From Halobellus rufus (lineage in GTDB: Archaea; Halobacteriota; Halobacteria; Halobacteriales; Haloferacaceae): a stretch of DNA of 64,000 bases. A program made the position numbers and the translations under genes. The notes beneath the pieces are model-generated. The model saw only the letters and a list, made by a program, of their open reading frames with translations. It did not search any database and had not been told where the DNA came from. The stretch lies in contig NZ_BBJO01000014.1 of the NCBI RefSeq assembly GCF_000739575.1, positions 248,001-312,000 of the forward strand. Reading direction: 5' to 3'. This document shows, one piece after another, positions 1-8,045 of the stretch (position 1 is the first letter of the stretch; each line of letters begins with the position of its first letter).

Positions 1-589
1 AGATGAGGAACGGGTCGAGGACGATGTTCAACACGACGGACCCGAACATCACGAGCATCGGCGTGATCGTGTCGCCGTACCCGCGCATCAGCGCCACGAA
101 CACCATGAACCCGAACATAAACAGGAGCCCGAGCGAGATGACCTCCAAGTAGCTCGTCGCCAGCGGGAGCACGTCCTGGGATGCTCCGAGGACGCCGAGA
201 AACGGCTCGACGACGAAGTACCCGACGACCCCGAGCGTGACCGACAGCAGGATCGCGAAGATCATCGTCTGTGAGGCGGCGTACTCGGCCTCGCGTTCGG
301 CGTTCGCCCCCGTGTACTGCGCGACGAGAACGCTTCCGGCGACCGAGACCCCCATCCCGAGGGAGATCAAGAGGAAGACGACCGGGAATGCGAAGCTGAT
401 CGCCGCCAGGGCGTCGGTGCTGTACTGGCCGAGCCAGAACGTGTCGGCGACGTTGTAGGCGGTCTGGAAGAGGTTGGTGACGACGATCGGCATCGAGAGG
501 AAAAAGAGCGGCTTGCCGATGCTTCCGGACGTCAGATCGAACTCGTCGGGACCCTTGAACAGCGCGTCGATGCGGGACCGCAGCCCCAT
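1..589 (-). CDS. MATE-family efflux transporter (partial, C-terminus outside window)
   Basis: The reverse strand from 589 down to the window edge is open for 196 codons and starts MGLRSRIDALFKGPDEF. It then reads as a chain of hydrophobic helices (for example LFFLSMPIVVTNLFQTAYN, followed by NVADTFWLGQYS). The early N-x-F-Q-T-A-Y-N-V-x-D-T-F-W pattern is typical of MATE multidrug/Na+ antiporters, which export cationic drugs across the cytoplasmic membrane. About 196 of an expected 450-500 residues are present, covering roughly the first five or six helices. The ATG shares one base with the stop of the upstream TetR gene (TGATG), so the two are co-transcribed and the TetR protein probably controls this pump. 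Confidence 0.85.
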   Translation of the reverse strand, partial: MGLRSRIDALFKGPDEFDLTSGSIGKPLFFLSMPIVVTNLFQTAYNVADTFWLGQYSTDALAAISFAFPVVFLLISLGMGVSVAGSVLVAQYTGANAEREAEYAASQTMIFAILLSVTLGVVGYFVVEPFLGVLGASQDVLPLATSYLEVISLGLLFMFGFMVFVALMRGYGDTITPMLVMFGSVVLNIVLDPFLI

Positions 590-1185
590 CAGCGGGTCGC
601 CTCCGTCGGCTCTTTGGCTACGAGCTGCGCGTCGACGTACCGTGCGATCGACTTCCGTACGTCGGCGGAGTGACCGAGTGCAACGTTCCGAGTTCGCGCG
701 CCGATGACCGCCGTCACGAGAAAGTCCGCAGCGGCCGCTGCATCGACCTGCTCGTCGAATTGTCCGCTTTCGATCCCGTCGGCGATCACGTCTTCGACCC
801 GTCCGAGAAGGAACTCGTCGAAGGCACGCAGACGCTCTCTGACGGCGTCGTCGTACGGGGCTTGGGCCTTCACTTCGAGCAGTGCCGTCCGGAACGGTGC
901 TTTTGATGCCGGCTCGACCTCACCGATTGCGCGCTGCAGGAGCGAGCCCAACTCCTCCCGCGACGTCCCCCCGTCGACTGCGTCGATCCGCTCGATGTAT
1001 CTGGTGTGCAGGTGATCCAGATACTCCCGCAGTAGGGTCTCTTTGTCGTCGAAGTGATAGTGAATCGAAGAGGTACTGCGATCAGCCTCATCAGCGATCG
1101 CACCGAGCGTGAGGTCCGCGTATCCACGGCGACAGAGGGCTCTGTGCGTCGCCTCGAGGATCTCGGTAGCGGTGTCGTTCTCCAT
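589..1185 (-). CDS. TetR/AcrR-family transcriptional regulator
   Basis: A 198-residue protein with an N-terminal TetR helix-turn-helix at about residues 8-50 (ATEILEATHRALCRRGYADL, then the recognition helix around STSSIHYHFDDKETLL). It is followed by an all-helical ligand domain of normal family length. TetR proteins bind a palindromic operator as dimers and release it when a small ligand binds. The gene lies directly upstream of, and overlaps, the MATE gene, and a 14-base palindrome sits 21-34 bases before its start codon. This arrangement fits an autoregulated repressor of drug efflux. The ligand cannot be inferred. Confidence 0.9.
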   Translation of the reverse strand: MENDTATEILEATHRALCRRGYADLTLGAIADEADRSTSSIHYHFDDKETLLREYLDHLHTRYIERIDAVDGGTSREELGSLLQRAIGEVEPASKAPFRTALLEVKAQAPYDDAVRERLRAFDEFLLGRVEDVIADGIESGQFDEQVDAAAAADFLVTAVIGARTRNVALGHSADVRKSIARYVDAQLVAKEPTEATR

Positions 1186-1205
1186 TGCGTCGATACGGTA
1201 CTTAC

Positions 1206-1219
1206 TGACTAGTTAGTCA
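1206..1219. promoter_or_regulatory. Perfect dyad, probable TetR operator
   Basis: TGACTA-GT-TAGTCA is a perfect 6+6 inverted repeat with a 2-base centre. It lies just upstream of the TetR-MATE operon on the reverse strand. Its size and symmetry suit a TetR dimer, and its place suits autorepression. Direct binding is an inference from position. Confidence 0.6.
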
Positions 1220-1263
1220 AAAGGGTTTCGAGGGCGAATATCAAGCCGAAAATCCAATTCAAT

Positions 1264-1271
1264 TTTATATA
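1264..1271. promoter_or_regulatory. TATA-like box between the divergent TetR genes
   Basis: TTTATATA stands out in the 178-base divergent gap. On the plus strand it would start transcription near 1296, giving the second TetR gene a leader of about 70 bases. It could also serve the reverse strand, which would put the 1206-1219 dyad inside the transcribed leader of the first TetR gene. Confidence 0.45.
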
Positions 1272-1363
1272 CAACGCGAACGAAATTACCGCCCACTCAA
1301 AAAACTACGAGCGAGCCGCCCAGTGCAAAACCGTTAACCAACCGCAGGTGATTCACGCACACG

Positions 1364-1954
1364 ATGGCTGACCCTTCGGAACGGGAGTTTCCCGAGCAGA
1401 ACGAGGAGATTATGCAGGCCACCTATCGGGCGCTCCGCGAACACGGGTACGCTGATCTCACGATCAAACGGATCGCCGCGGAGTACGGCAAATCCACCGC
1501 GGCGGTGCACTACTACTACGACACCAAAGAAGAGCTGCTGGCCGCTTTCTTGGACCACCTCCTCGAACGCTTCGTCGATTCGATCCACGCCGTCGAGACG
1601 ACAGACCCGGAAAAGCGCCTGGAACTGCTGCTCGATATGCTGCTCGTCAAACCGCAGGAGAATCCCGATCTCTCCGTCGCCCTCTTAGAGATGCGGAGTC
1701 AGGCCCCCTACAAGGATGCCTTCCGCGACCGCTTCAAACAGAACGACGAGTACATCCGGTACATGCTCAAAGCCGTCATCAACCACGGTATCGACGAGGG
1801 CGTCTTCGACGACGTCGACGCCGACCACGTCACGCGGGCATTGATGACCATCGTCGACGGCGGCCGCACGCGGGCGGTCGTCTTAGACGACCTCTCGGCG
1901 CTCGAAACTGCGAGAGAGACTGCAAGGGAGTACGCCGAAGCGACGCTTCGTTGA
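1364..1954 (+). CDS. TetR/AcrR-family transcriptional regulator
   Basis: A 196-residue TetR protein, clearly a paralogue of the one encoded divergently at 589-1185. Both share the order I/L-M/L-x-A-T-x-R-A-L-x-x-x-G-Y-A-D-L-T and a recognition helix ending in H-Y-H/Y-Y/F-D-x-K-E-x-L-L. The helix-turn-helix spans roughly residues 17-60, and the rest is the helical effector domain. The ATG at 1364 has a weak GGTGAT sequence shortly before it. The gene stands alone on its strand, and an imperfect copy of the upstream dyad follows it at 1975-1988. Target genes are unknown; cross-regulation with the first TetR is plausible. Confidence 0.9.
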   Translation: MADPSEREFPEQNEEIMQATYRALREHGYADLTIKRIAAEYGKSTAAVHYYYDTKEELLAAFLDHLLERFVDSIHAVETTDPEKRLELLLDMLLVKPQENPDLSVALLEMRSQAPYKDAFRDRFKQNDEYIRYMLKAVINHGIDEGVFDDVDADHVTRALMTIVDGGRTRAVVLDDLSALETARETAREYAEATLR

Positions 1955-1974
1955 TGTGACGTTGTAGAACTTCC

Positions 1975-1988
1975 TGACTACTCAGTAA
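1975..1988. promoter_or_regulatory. Imperfect dyad resembling the TetR site at 1206
   Basis: Read on the reverse strand, this stretch is TTACTGA-GTAGTCA. The site at 1202-1219 reads TTACTGA-CTAGT-TAGTCA. The outer halves are the same and the centre is four bases shorter. It lies between the second TetR gene and the TM-helix gene, where it could act on the latter. The link is by similarity only. Confidence 0.3.
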
Positions 1989-2139
1989 CTCCGCGACATT
2001 TCCCGCTCGACGACTGGCACGGCTGATGGGGGGTGATCCACGTTCGTCTCTTCCTTTTAGGACCATAGACGACTCATACCGTCGGAATTCGATGATATCT
2101 GCTGAGTAACAATAGTCGTATGCGGAGTACCCTTCCGTA

Positions 2140-3198
2140 ATGTTCACCCAGAACACAGTTACCGTCCTGCAGGTCGGCGACGCGGTCAACCAAGCGATCG
2201 CCGATGCGGTCGCGTACCTTCCGACGGTGGTCGCCGCGCTCGTCATCCTCGTCGTCGGCTACCTCGTCGGGCGACTGCTCGGTGGCCTCGTGACACGGAT
2301 TGTCCGTCGAATCGGCGTCGACCGCTACACCGAGGGTACCGCGATGGAGAACGCCGGCGAGGGTGACGGCATCGCCCACGCGCTCGGAAAGATCGTCGCT
2401 TTCTACGTCTACTTCGTCGCGATCCTGGCCGCCGCCGACGTGTTGGACATCCCGCAACTGACGCAACTGCTCTCCGAGCTCGGAGCGTTCTTGCCCGTTA
2501 TCCTGGGCGCGCTCGTCGTGCTCGTCATCGGGTTCATCGCCGGACGTTTCGTCGGAGACCTCGTCGCCGACGTCGTCGGCGGGTTCAACGTCGGTCGCTA
2601 TCTGCGCGAAACGCCGATGGAACGTCTCAGCGACTCTGAGGGCGAGTTCGGGCGGCTCGTCGGACTCTTGGTCACGTACTACATCTACCTGTTGACGCTG
2701 CTCGCGGTCGCCGACATCCTCGCGATCGACGCGCTCTCGGAACTACTCGATACCTTCGCGGCGTACCTCCCCGCGTTGATCGGTGGTCTGCTGGTCCTGC
2801 TCGTGGGTATCTGGGTGGCCGAGCGCGTCGCCGCGATCGTGAGTGGAATGGGCGACGGTCGGACGGCTCACGTCGCCAGCTTGGTGGTCAAAGTGCTCAT
2901 CTATTACATCACGATCACCATCGCCGTCGCGACCATCGGGTTCGAGATCCTCGTGTTGACGAACCTCTTCACCGCGTTCGTCGCCGCGTTCTTCGGCGCG
3001 TTGGCGATCGCGCTCGCGATCGGCATCGGCCTCGCCGTCGGGCTGGGTGGACAGGAGTACGTCGCTGAGAACGTCGACGAGTGGGTCGATTCCGCGCGGG
3101 CCAGCGTTACCCCGGACGCCGCCGAAGGGGCCTCCGAGGACGAATCTTCCGCCGACGTGGACACCGACACCGAACCGGAGTCAGACGACCGCGCGTGA
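2140..3198 (+). CDS. Membrane protein of repeated conserved TM helices (MscS-related, PF05552-like)
   Basis: A 352-residue protein built from three similar modules at about residues 27-70, 117-165 and 208-240. Each has the form L-P-x-[IVL]-x-x-[AG]-L-[VL]-[IV]-L-[VI]-[VI]-G, followed in the first two by an amphipathic stretch with [GV]-R/E-x-[LV]. Between them lie further hydrophobic helices (about 88-103 and 175-195). The last helix pair is followed by the loop GLAVGLGGQEYVAENVDEWV and an acidic tail. PF05552 modules occur in mechanosensitive-channel relatives. The soluble beta domain that makes a classical MscS channel is absent, so gating by tension is not assured. The next gene is convergent. 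Confidence 0.8.
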   Translation: MFTQNTVTVLQVGDAVNQAIADAVAYLPTVVAALVILVVGYLVGRLLGGLVTRIVRRIGVDRYTEGTAMENAGEGDGIAHALGKIVAFYVYFVAILAAADVLDIPQLTQLLSELGAFLPVILGALVVLVIGFIAGRFVGDLVADVVGGFNVGRYLRETPMERLSDSEGEFGRLVGLLVTYYIYLLTLLAVADILAIDALSELLDTFAAYLPALIGGLLVLLVGIWVAERVAAIVSGMGDGRTAHVASLVVKVLIYYITITIAVATIGFEILVLTNLFTAFVAAFFGALAIALAIGIGLAVGLGGQEYVAENVDEWVDSARASVTPDAAEGASEDESSADVDTDTEPESDDRA

Positions 3199-3596
3199 GG
3201 TGACACGTCCTCGCACTCTGTCTCAAAAACCAAGAAAAAGATACGAAATTTGTAAATTAAGAACCTTATACAGGTGAAAATACTCTTGAATCTATAATCT
3301 AACACGGGTATTATAGCTGAAAATTGCTCAAAACACGGTGAAATAGCCATTCATCGACGAATCTCTATCTTATAATTTCAAATCCATTTGGTTTATAGAA
3401 TATTCAAAAAAGGGCACTAATTGCATTATTTTCCTACTATCTACTCTAACGGCGAGTCTCCTTCCAGACGACTTCCGGACAACTCCGCAGTTCGATATCA
3501 ACCCAGATCCGGACCCACTGTCTCGATTCGCTCAGAGGTGGGGGTCTCGATCGAAAGGAAACCCTCCCTCACGGGTGGCGTACAGCGCAGAGTCGG
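3199..3596. other. AT-rich intergenic stretch between convergent genes
   Basis: The roughly 400 bases between the ends of two convergent genes are markedly AT-rich from about 3225 to 3450, with runs of A and T that could end transcription from both sides. The short reading frames across it lack the acidic bias of haloarchaeal proteins and resemble nothing known. I see no RNA gene, insertion sequence or palindrome of note. Confidence 0.5.
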
Positions 3597-4376
3597 TTAC
3601 TCTCCGGTGAACTCCGCGTCCCGTTTCTCCCGGAATGCTTCGATACCTTCCTCGTGATCCCGCGTCTCGATGAGCGTGCTCTGTGCCAGCGACTCGACGA
3701 GCCCCGCCGTCTGTAGATCGGTGTCGCGCGCCGTGTTGACCGCTCGTTTCGCGAGGCCGAGCGCCTGTGGGGGCTGCGAGAGCAACGTCTCGGCGTACTC
3801 CATCGCGCTTGCTTCGGGATCGTCTTCGACCCGCTCGGCGAGGCCGATGTCGCCTGCGCGCTCGCCGTCGATCAACTCCCCGGTGAATATCATGTCCTTA
3901 GCCCGACCGGGGCCGACGAGGTGGACGAACCGCGAACAGCCGCCGAGGCCGGGGAGCAATCCGATGTTGTGCTCGGGGAAGCCGAGTTTGGCCGTCGGCG
4001 AGACGATCCGCACGTCACACGCGAGTGCGAGTTCCAACCCGCCGCCCACGCACGTTCCCTCGATCGCGGCGACCATCGGCTTCTCGATCGTTTCGAGCCC
4101 CTCGAACACGCGACCGAGGACCCGGCTGTTGGACCTGAACTCCGCAGTGGTCCACTCTCTGGCCTCCTCGAAGAGTTCGACGTCCGCACCGACAGAGAAC
4201 ACCTTCTCGGTGCCGGCGAAGACGCCGACCCGGACCCGATCTTCCCGGAGGACGTCGAGGGCGTCCCCCAGTTCGCGGCGCATCGTCTCGTCGATCGCGT
4301 TCACCGGGTCGTTGGCGAGGCGAACGGTCGCGATTCCGTCCTCTGTGACTGTGAGATCTAAGGTCTCGAAATCCAT
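3597..4376 (-). CDS. Enoyl-CoA hydratase/isomerase family protein
   Basis: A 259-residue crotonase-fold protein of normal length. It has the oxyanion-hole segment SVGADVELF (about 61-69), GGGLELA (111-117) carrying the first catalytic glutamate at E115, and GFPEHNIGLLPG with the second at E135. Both glutamates of a true hydratase are therefore present, so it can add water to 2-enoyl-CoA in beta-oxidation-type steps. It is transcribed alone, divergently from the ribbon-helix-helix/UbiD operon. The substrate chain or ring cannot be told from sequence. Confidence 0.9.
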   Translation of the reverse strand: MDFETLDLTVTEDGIATVRLANDPVNAIDETMRRELGDALDVLREDRVRVGVFAGTEKVFSVGADVELFEEAREWTTAEFRSNSRVLGRVFEGLETIEKPMVAAIEGTCVGGGLELALACDVRIVSPTAKLGFPEHNIGLLPGLGGCSRFVHLVGPGRAKDMIFTGELIDGERAGDIGLAERVEDDPEASAMEYAETLLSQPPQALGLAKRAVNTARDTDLQTAGLVESLAQSTLIETRDHEEGIEAFREKRDAEFTGE

Positions 4377-4444
4377 ACTGACGGACTGTTACCGATCGTA
4401 ATCAACGTTCGTATCCGTGAGTGTGGGGAGTCCAGCGGGAAGAT

Positions 4445-4451
4445 TTTATAA
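4445..4451 (+). promoter_or_regulatory. TATA-like box of the RHH-UbiD operon
   Basis: TTTTATAATG lies 25-31 bases before the ATG at 4476. That spacing is the one expected for a leaderless haloarchaeal transcript starting at that ATG. Confidence 0.6.
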
Positions 4452-4475
4452 TGGATCGCACCCGGATACTGTGGT

Positions 4476-4514
4476 ATGAACACGCTGGCAGGCACGGGCG
4501 GGGTGGGCGCGTGA
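4476..4514 (+). CDS. Possible 12-codon leader ORF overlapping the next gene
   Basis: The reading frame encodes MNTLAGTGGVGA and ends in TGA, which shares two bases with a GTG start (GTGA) of the main gene. A TATA-like box stands at the right distance for this ATG to be the first codon of the mRNA. A leaderless mini-ORF coupled to a GTG start would let translation of the peptide set expression of the operon. The alternative is that it is noise and the main gene starts at an upstream ATG (4421 or 4451). Confidence 0.35.
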   Translation: MNTLAGTGGVGA

Positions 4515-5014
4515 GCGACCAGTACATTACCTCCGAGGACCACCTGCCTGCCGACACGAGCGGCGAACTCACCCTGCAGGTGATGGACCAGGCGACGAAG
4601 CACATCTTCAGGACCCGCGCCCGAATCGCCCGCGACCCCGACGGTCTCACCGACCCGGATCCGCTGACCATCCTACGGGGCCCCCACGAGAACAGAGAGG
4701 AGCAGTGGTACATCGAGATCCTCGAGACGCAGGTCGAGGAACCGAGCGTGGACGAAGAGACTCTGCGAGCGTGTCTCGAGGAGACTCGTGAGGGCTCAGA
4801 CGTCATCACGGCCCGCGGGGAGGACGTCAAGACGCTGGTGTCGTATCTGGTGGAGACCGGCGAGTACAGTTCGGTCTCCAACGCGGTCCGCTCGTTGCTT
4901 CGCGACCACCTCTCGGAGATCCGGCCGGAACTGGTAGAACGGTACGTCGACCTCCGGACCGAGCACGAACGCGAGGACCTCGAACTCCGCCTGAGCGGGG
5001 GCGATGACGAGTGA
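4511..5014 (+). CDS. Uncharacterised protein with C-terminal ribbon-helix-helix-like segment
   Basis: About 167 acidic residues from the GTG at 4511; in-frame ATGs at 4421 and 4451 are possible but lie before or on the TATA-like box. Residues around 105-145 read EDVKTLVSYLVETGEYSS followed by VSNAVRSLLRDHL. This matches the two helices of CopG/Arc-type ribbon-helix-helix proteins (L-x-x-L-V-E-x-G-x-Y-S-S-x-S-x-A-V-R-x-L-L). The N-terminal 90 residues are not recognised and contain TLQVMDQATKHIFRTRARIA. The stop shares one base with the start of the first UbiD gene, so the three are one operon. A DNA-binding regulator of the operon is the best guess; a structural partner of UbiD is possible. 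Confidence 0.6.
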   Translation: MSDQYITSEDHLPADTSGELTLQVMDQATKHIFRTRARIARDPDGLTDPDPLTILRGPHENREEQWYIEILETQVEEPSVDEETLRACLEETREGSDVITARGEDVKTLVSYLVETGEYSSVSNAVRSLLRDHLSEIRPELVERYVDLRTEHEREDLELRLSGGDDE

Positions 5015-6579
5015 TGCGGGAAGGAGCGGCTCCGGACGGCGGAGCCACCGTACCGGGTCCGGACGACCCCGCAGACAGTCTCCGGGCGTACCTGACCGAC
5101 TTGGAAGCGGCCGACCAGTTGAACCGCATCGAGACCGAGGTCTCGTGGAACTTGGAGGCCAGTGCCATCACGATGCTGGCGAACGACCGCGACGACCGGA
5201 TCCCGGTCTTCGAGTCGATCGGTGACAGCCAGGTATCGGCGCGGCTGGTCGGCGACCCCTATCGCGGTTCGCGGTCGCGTCCGTGGGACCGGGCGGCGCG
5301 AGCGCTCGGACTTCCGCCCGACCTCAGCGGCGACGCGTACTACGAGACGGTCATCGACCGGCTTCGCTCACCGATCCAGCCGGACACCGTCGATGCGGCG
5401 TCGGCACCGTGCAAGGAGGTCATCCACCGCGGCACCGATGCGGACCTGTTCGCGTTCCCGTGGCCCTATATCCACGCCGCCGACGGCGGCCGTTACTCGA
5501 ACCTCCACACGATGGTCGTCCCCGATCCCGAGTCCTCGTGGATCGACTGGTCGTCCCACCGTGCGATGATCCAAGACGGGGACCGCGCTAGCGTCCTCCT
5601 CTTGGCCGGCGAGCAGACGCCGAACCTGTTTTATTACCGCTACGAGCAGCGAGACGAGCCGATGCCGGTCGCCCTCGCCGTGGGCGTCGAGCCCGCCGCC
5701 CAGTTCACCGCCTCGATGTGGATTCCGACGGGCAGCGACGAAGCGGCGTTCGCGGGCGGGCTCAAGGGCGAGCCGATCGAACTCGTCGAGTGCACGACGA
5801 ACGACCTCGAGGTGCCCGCCAGCGCCGAACTCGTCGTCGAGGGGGAGATTCTCCCCGGCGAACGGTTGGACGAGGGGCCGTTCGGCGACTACTTCGGGTA
5901 TATGCACGGCCCGCGACGGTCGATGCCGGTCCTGCGGGTCGACGCGATCACCCACCGCGAGAACCCGATCATCCCGTTCTGCGTGGAGGGGTCAGGCGTG
6001 GGGTACTCGCAGAACACCAGTTCGACGACCGAGGTCGCGTGCGTGGGCCCGGACGCGACGCTCGGGCTCCGAGCCGCCGGATACGACGTCGAGAAGTGCG
6101 TCCCGTGGCGCTTCACGCCGCGAACGGCCTACGTCGTCTCGACAGACGTACCACGCCCCGGGTACCTCCACGAGTTGGCGAACTTCATCTTCACCACCTG
6201 GGGGATGCTGCACGTCGACTTCTTCATCTTCGTGGATCCGGAGGTGGACCCGCTCTCGACGCGGGACGTGCTCGAAGCGCTCGCCTTGCACGCCGATCCG
6301 GACGCCGACTTCCACCAGTTCGGCGTCGAGGCGATGCCGAAAGTCCCGCTGAACATCTATCAGACGCCCGAGGAGAAGGGCGACGCCAAGACAGGGACCT
6401 CGAAGTCCAAGACGGCGAAGGCCTACATCGACGCGACGACCAGCAAGGAGGGGGGAGATGCGGGCGGCAGGTCGCTCCCGGCCCCCGAGCTGCGATCACG
6501 GGCACGCGATATCCTCGCCGCAGCCGGTGTCGACCTCTCGAACGACGCCACGCGGGCCTCTGGGGGTGACGAACGGTGA
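5014..6579 (+). CDS. UbiD-family decarboxylase, catalytically complete copy
   Basis: About 521 residues (an in-frame GTG at 5011 would add one). UbiD enzymes use prenylated FMN to decarboxylate or carboxylate aromatic and alpha,beta-unsaturated acids. Conserved landmarks, numbered from the GTG, are CKEVIH (134-139), YIHAADGGRYSNLH (153-166), an arginine in SSHRAMIQDGDR (R184) and the signature EGPFGDYFGY starting at E288. The acidic pair there corresponds to E277 and E282 of fungal Fdc1 (here E and D). Length is normal for the family. It overlaps a second UbiD-like gene downstream by GTGA. No ubiX gene for the cofactor lies in the window. The substrate is probably an aromatic acid, judging by the neighbours. 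Confidence 0.9.
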   Translation: MREGAAPDGGATVPGPDDPADSLRAYLTDLEAADQLNRIETEVSWNLEASAITMLANDRDDRIPVFESIGDSQVSARLVGDPYRGSRSRPWDRAARALGLPPDLSGDAYYETVIDRLRSPIQPDTVDAASAPCKEVIHRGTDADLFAFPWPYIHAADGGRYSNLHTMVVPDPESSWIDWSSHRAMIQDGDRASVLLLAGEQTPNLFYYRYEQRDEPMPVALAVGVEPAAQFTASMWIPTGSDEAAFAGGLKGEPIELVECTTNDLEVPASAELVVEGEILPGERLDEGPFGDYFGYMHGPRRSMPVLRVDAITHRENPIIPFCVEGSGVGYSQNTSSTTEVACVGPDATLGLRAAGYDVEKCVPWRFTPRTAYVVSTDVPRPGYLHELANFIFTTWGMLHVDFFIFVDPEVDPLSTRDVLEALALHADPDADFHQFGVEAMPKVPLNIYQTPEEKGDAKTGTSKSKTAKAYIDATTSKEGGDAGGRSLPAPELRSRARDILAAAGVDLSNDATRASGGDER

Positions 6580-8045
6580 CGGACTTCCGGGCGCACCTCG
6601 AACGCCTCGATGCGGCCGACGACCTCGTCGAAATTGCGCGGCCAACGCACTGGGCCGACACCGCGGCCGCGGTCGGCGCGGAGGCAACCGACGCGAACGG
6701 GCCGGCGGTGCTCCTCACCGACACCGGTGGCGCGGCTCGCTGCGTCTCCGGTGCGCTCGCTGGGCCGGATCGGCTGTCGGTCCGATCGCGGGAACCGTGG
6801 TCGCGCATCGGCTCCGCACTCGGGCTCGGATACGACGCGGATTACCTGACGGTACTCGACGCGCTCGTGGCCGCCCGCGGTGGCGACGAGGATCCGAACA
6901 CCGCGGAGCTGGCGGCCTCGGAGACGGAGACGGACCTCCGGTCGCTCGGGATTCCGGCGATCGGCGATACGGACGTTCCCGTCGTGACGCTCGGACTCGC
7001 CGCGGTCCCGGCGGTCCAGGACGGCGAGGCGACCGACGTCGACGCGGTCCGCTGGCTGCCCGTCCGGGGATCGGTCCACGGTAGCGACGGACTCCGACTG
7101 TCCGTTCCGGCCGGCGCACTCGAATCCACCGAGGAGGGATCGCCCCTGTCGCTCGTGTTGGGCGCGCCGCCGGCCGCGTTGATCGGCGCGACGATGGGAT
7201 GGGTCGGCGAGTCCCACATCGCCGCCCCGCCGCGGGTCGCCGCCTCGCTCGGGACCGTTCCGGTCGCGCCGACGCCCGCGGGAGCGGTCCCTGCCGACAG
7301 CGAAATCGTCGTCGAAGCGGTCGTCACGGGCGAAGCCCGGCAGCCCGCGGGCCCGCGATCGCCGTGGGAAGACGCCGTGGCGACGGCGACGATCAACGCG
7401 CGCGTCTCACGCGTGTCGACTCGCACCGACCCGGTGATTCCCTTTTCACCCACCGGAGCCCCGATGTCCGACGGCCGCAGTCTCCTCTCGATCATCGAGT
7501 CGGCGCGCTTGTACGGGCGCGTGAACAACTACTGGGGGGTCACCCCCGTCGAGTGGCTCGCGGTCCCCGCAGAGGCGGGACTCGGCGTGTGTCTCGTCGC
7601 CAGCGACATCCTCTATGCGGGCTTCGAGTGGCAGTTGGCGAACACCCTGTTCTCGTTCTCGCGACTGTTCGATAAGGTCGTGGTGCTCGACACGGAGACG
7701 CTCCCGATGGACCTCGGACGCGCCTTCGACGACATCTGGGTGAAAGCCCACCCGGCGAACGACTGGGAGTTCTCCGATCCGGAAGCGCCGCCGGCGAGCG
7801 CGACCCACTACCGACAGGACGGCTCGACCGGTTCGAACGTCTACGTCGACGCGGCGTGGGACCCCCGATGGGACGAGGAGTACATCGCCCCGCGAGTCAC
7901 CTTCGAGACGACGTATCCGGCCGCGCTCCGGGAGTCGGTCCGCACCAACTGGAAGTCGCTCGGGTTCGACCACGGACCGGAGTACGAGCCCGAACGTGGC
8001 AACGAACGGCGGGGGATGGACGCCGGGAGCGGCGACGATGCGTGA
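6576..8045 (+). CDS. UbiD-family paralogue with degenerate active site
   Basis: A 489-residue UbiD-like protein starting at a GTG that overlaps the previous stop (GTGA). It keeps the family's overall pattern, such as WSRIGSALGLGYDADYLTVL near residue 75 and the C-terminal half with DPVIPFSPTGAPMSDGRS. The EGPFGD signature is replaced at about 257-267 by AGPRSPWEDAV, so the glutamate that protonates the substrate is not in place. The segment that carries the CKEVIH and YSNLH motifs in the first copy has no clear counterpart. It is probably a non-catalytic or structural subunit paired with the upstream enzyme. A distinct activity cannot be excluded. Confidence 0.85.
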   Translation: MTDFRAHLERLDAADDLVEIARPTHWADTAAAVGAEATDANGPAVLLTDTGGAARCVSGALAGPDRLSVRSREPWSRIGSALGLGYDADYLTVLDALVAARGGDEDPNTAELAASETETDLRSLGIPAIGDTDVPVVTLGLAAVPAVQDGEATDVDAVRWLPVRGSVHGSDGLRLSVPAGALESTEEGSPLSLVLGAPPAALIGATMGWVGESHIAAPPRVAASLGTVPVAPTPAGAVPADSEIVVEAVVTGEARQPAGPRSPWEDAVATATINARVSRVSTRTDPVIPFSPTGAPMSDGRSLLSIIESARLYGRVNNYWGVTPVEWLAVPAEAGLGVCLVASDILYAGFEWQLANTLFSFSRLFDKVVVLDTETLPMDLGRAFDDIWVKAHPANDWEFSDPEAPPASATHYRQDGSTGSNVYVDAAWDPRWDEEYIAPRVTFETTYPAALRESVRTNWKSLGFDHGPEYEPERGNERRGMDAGSGDDA

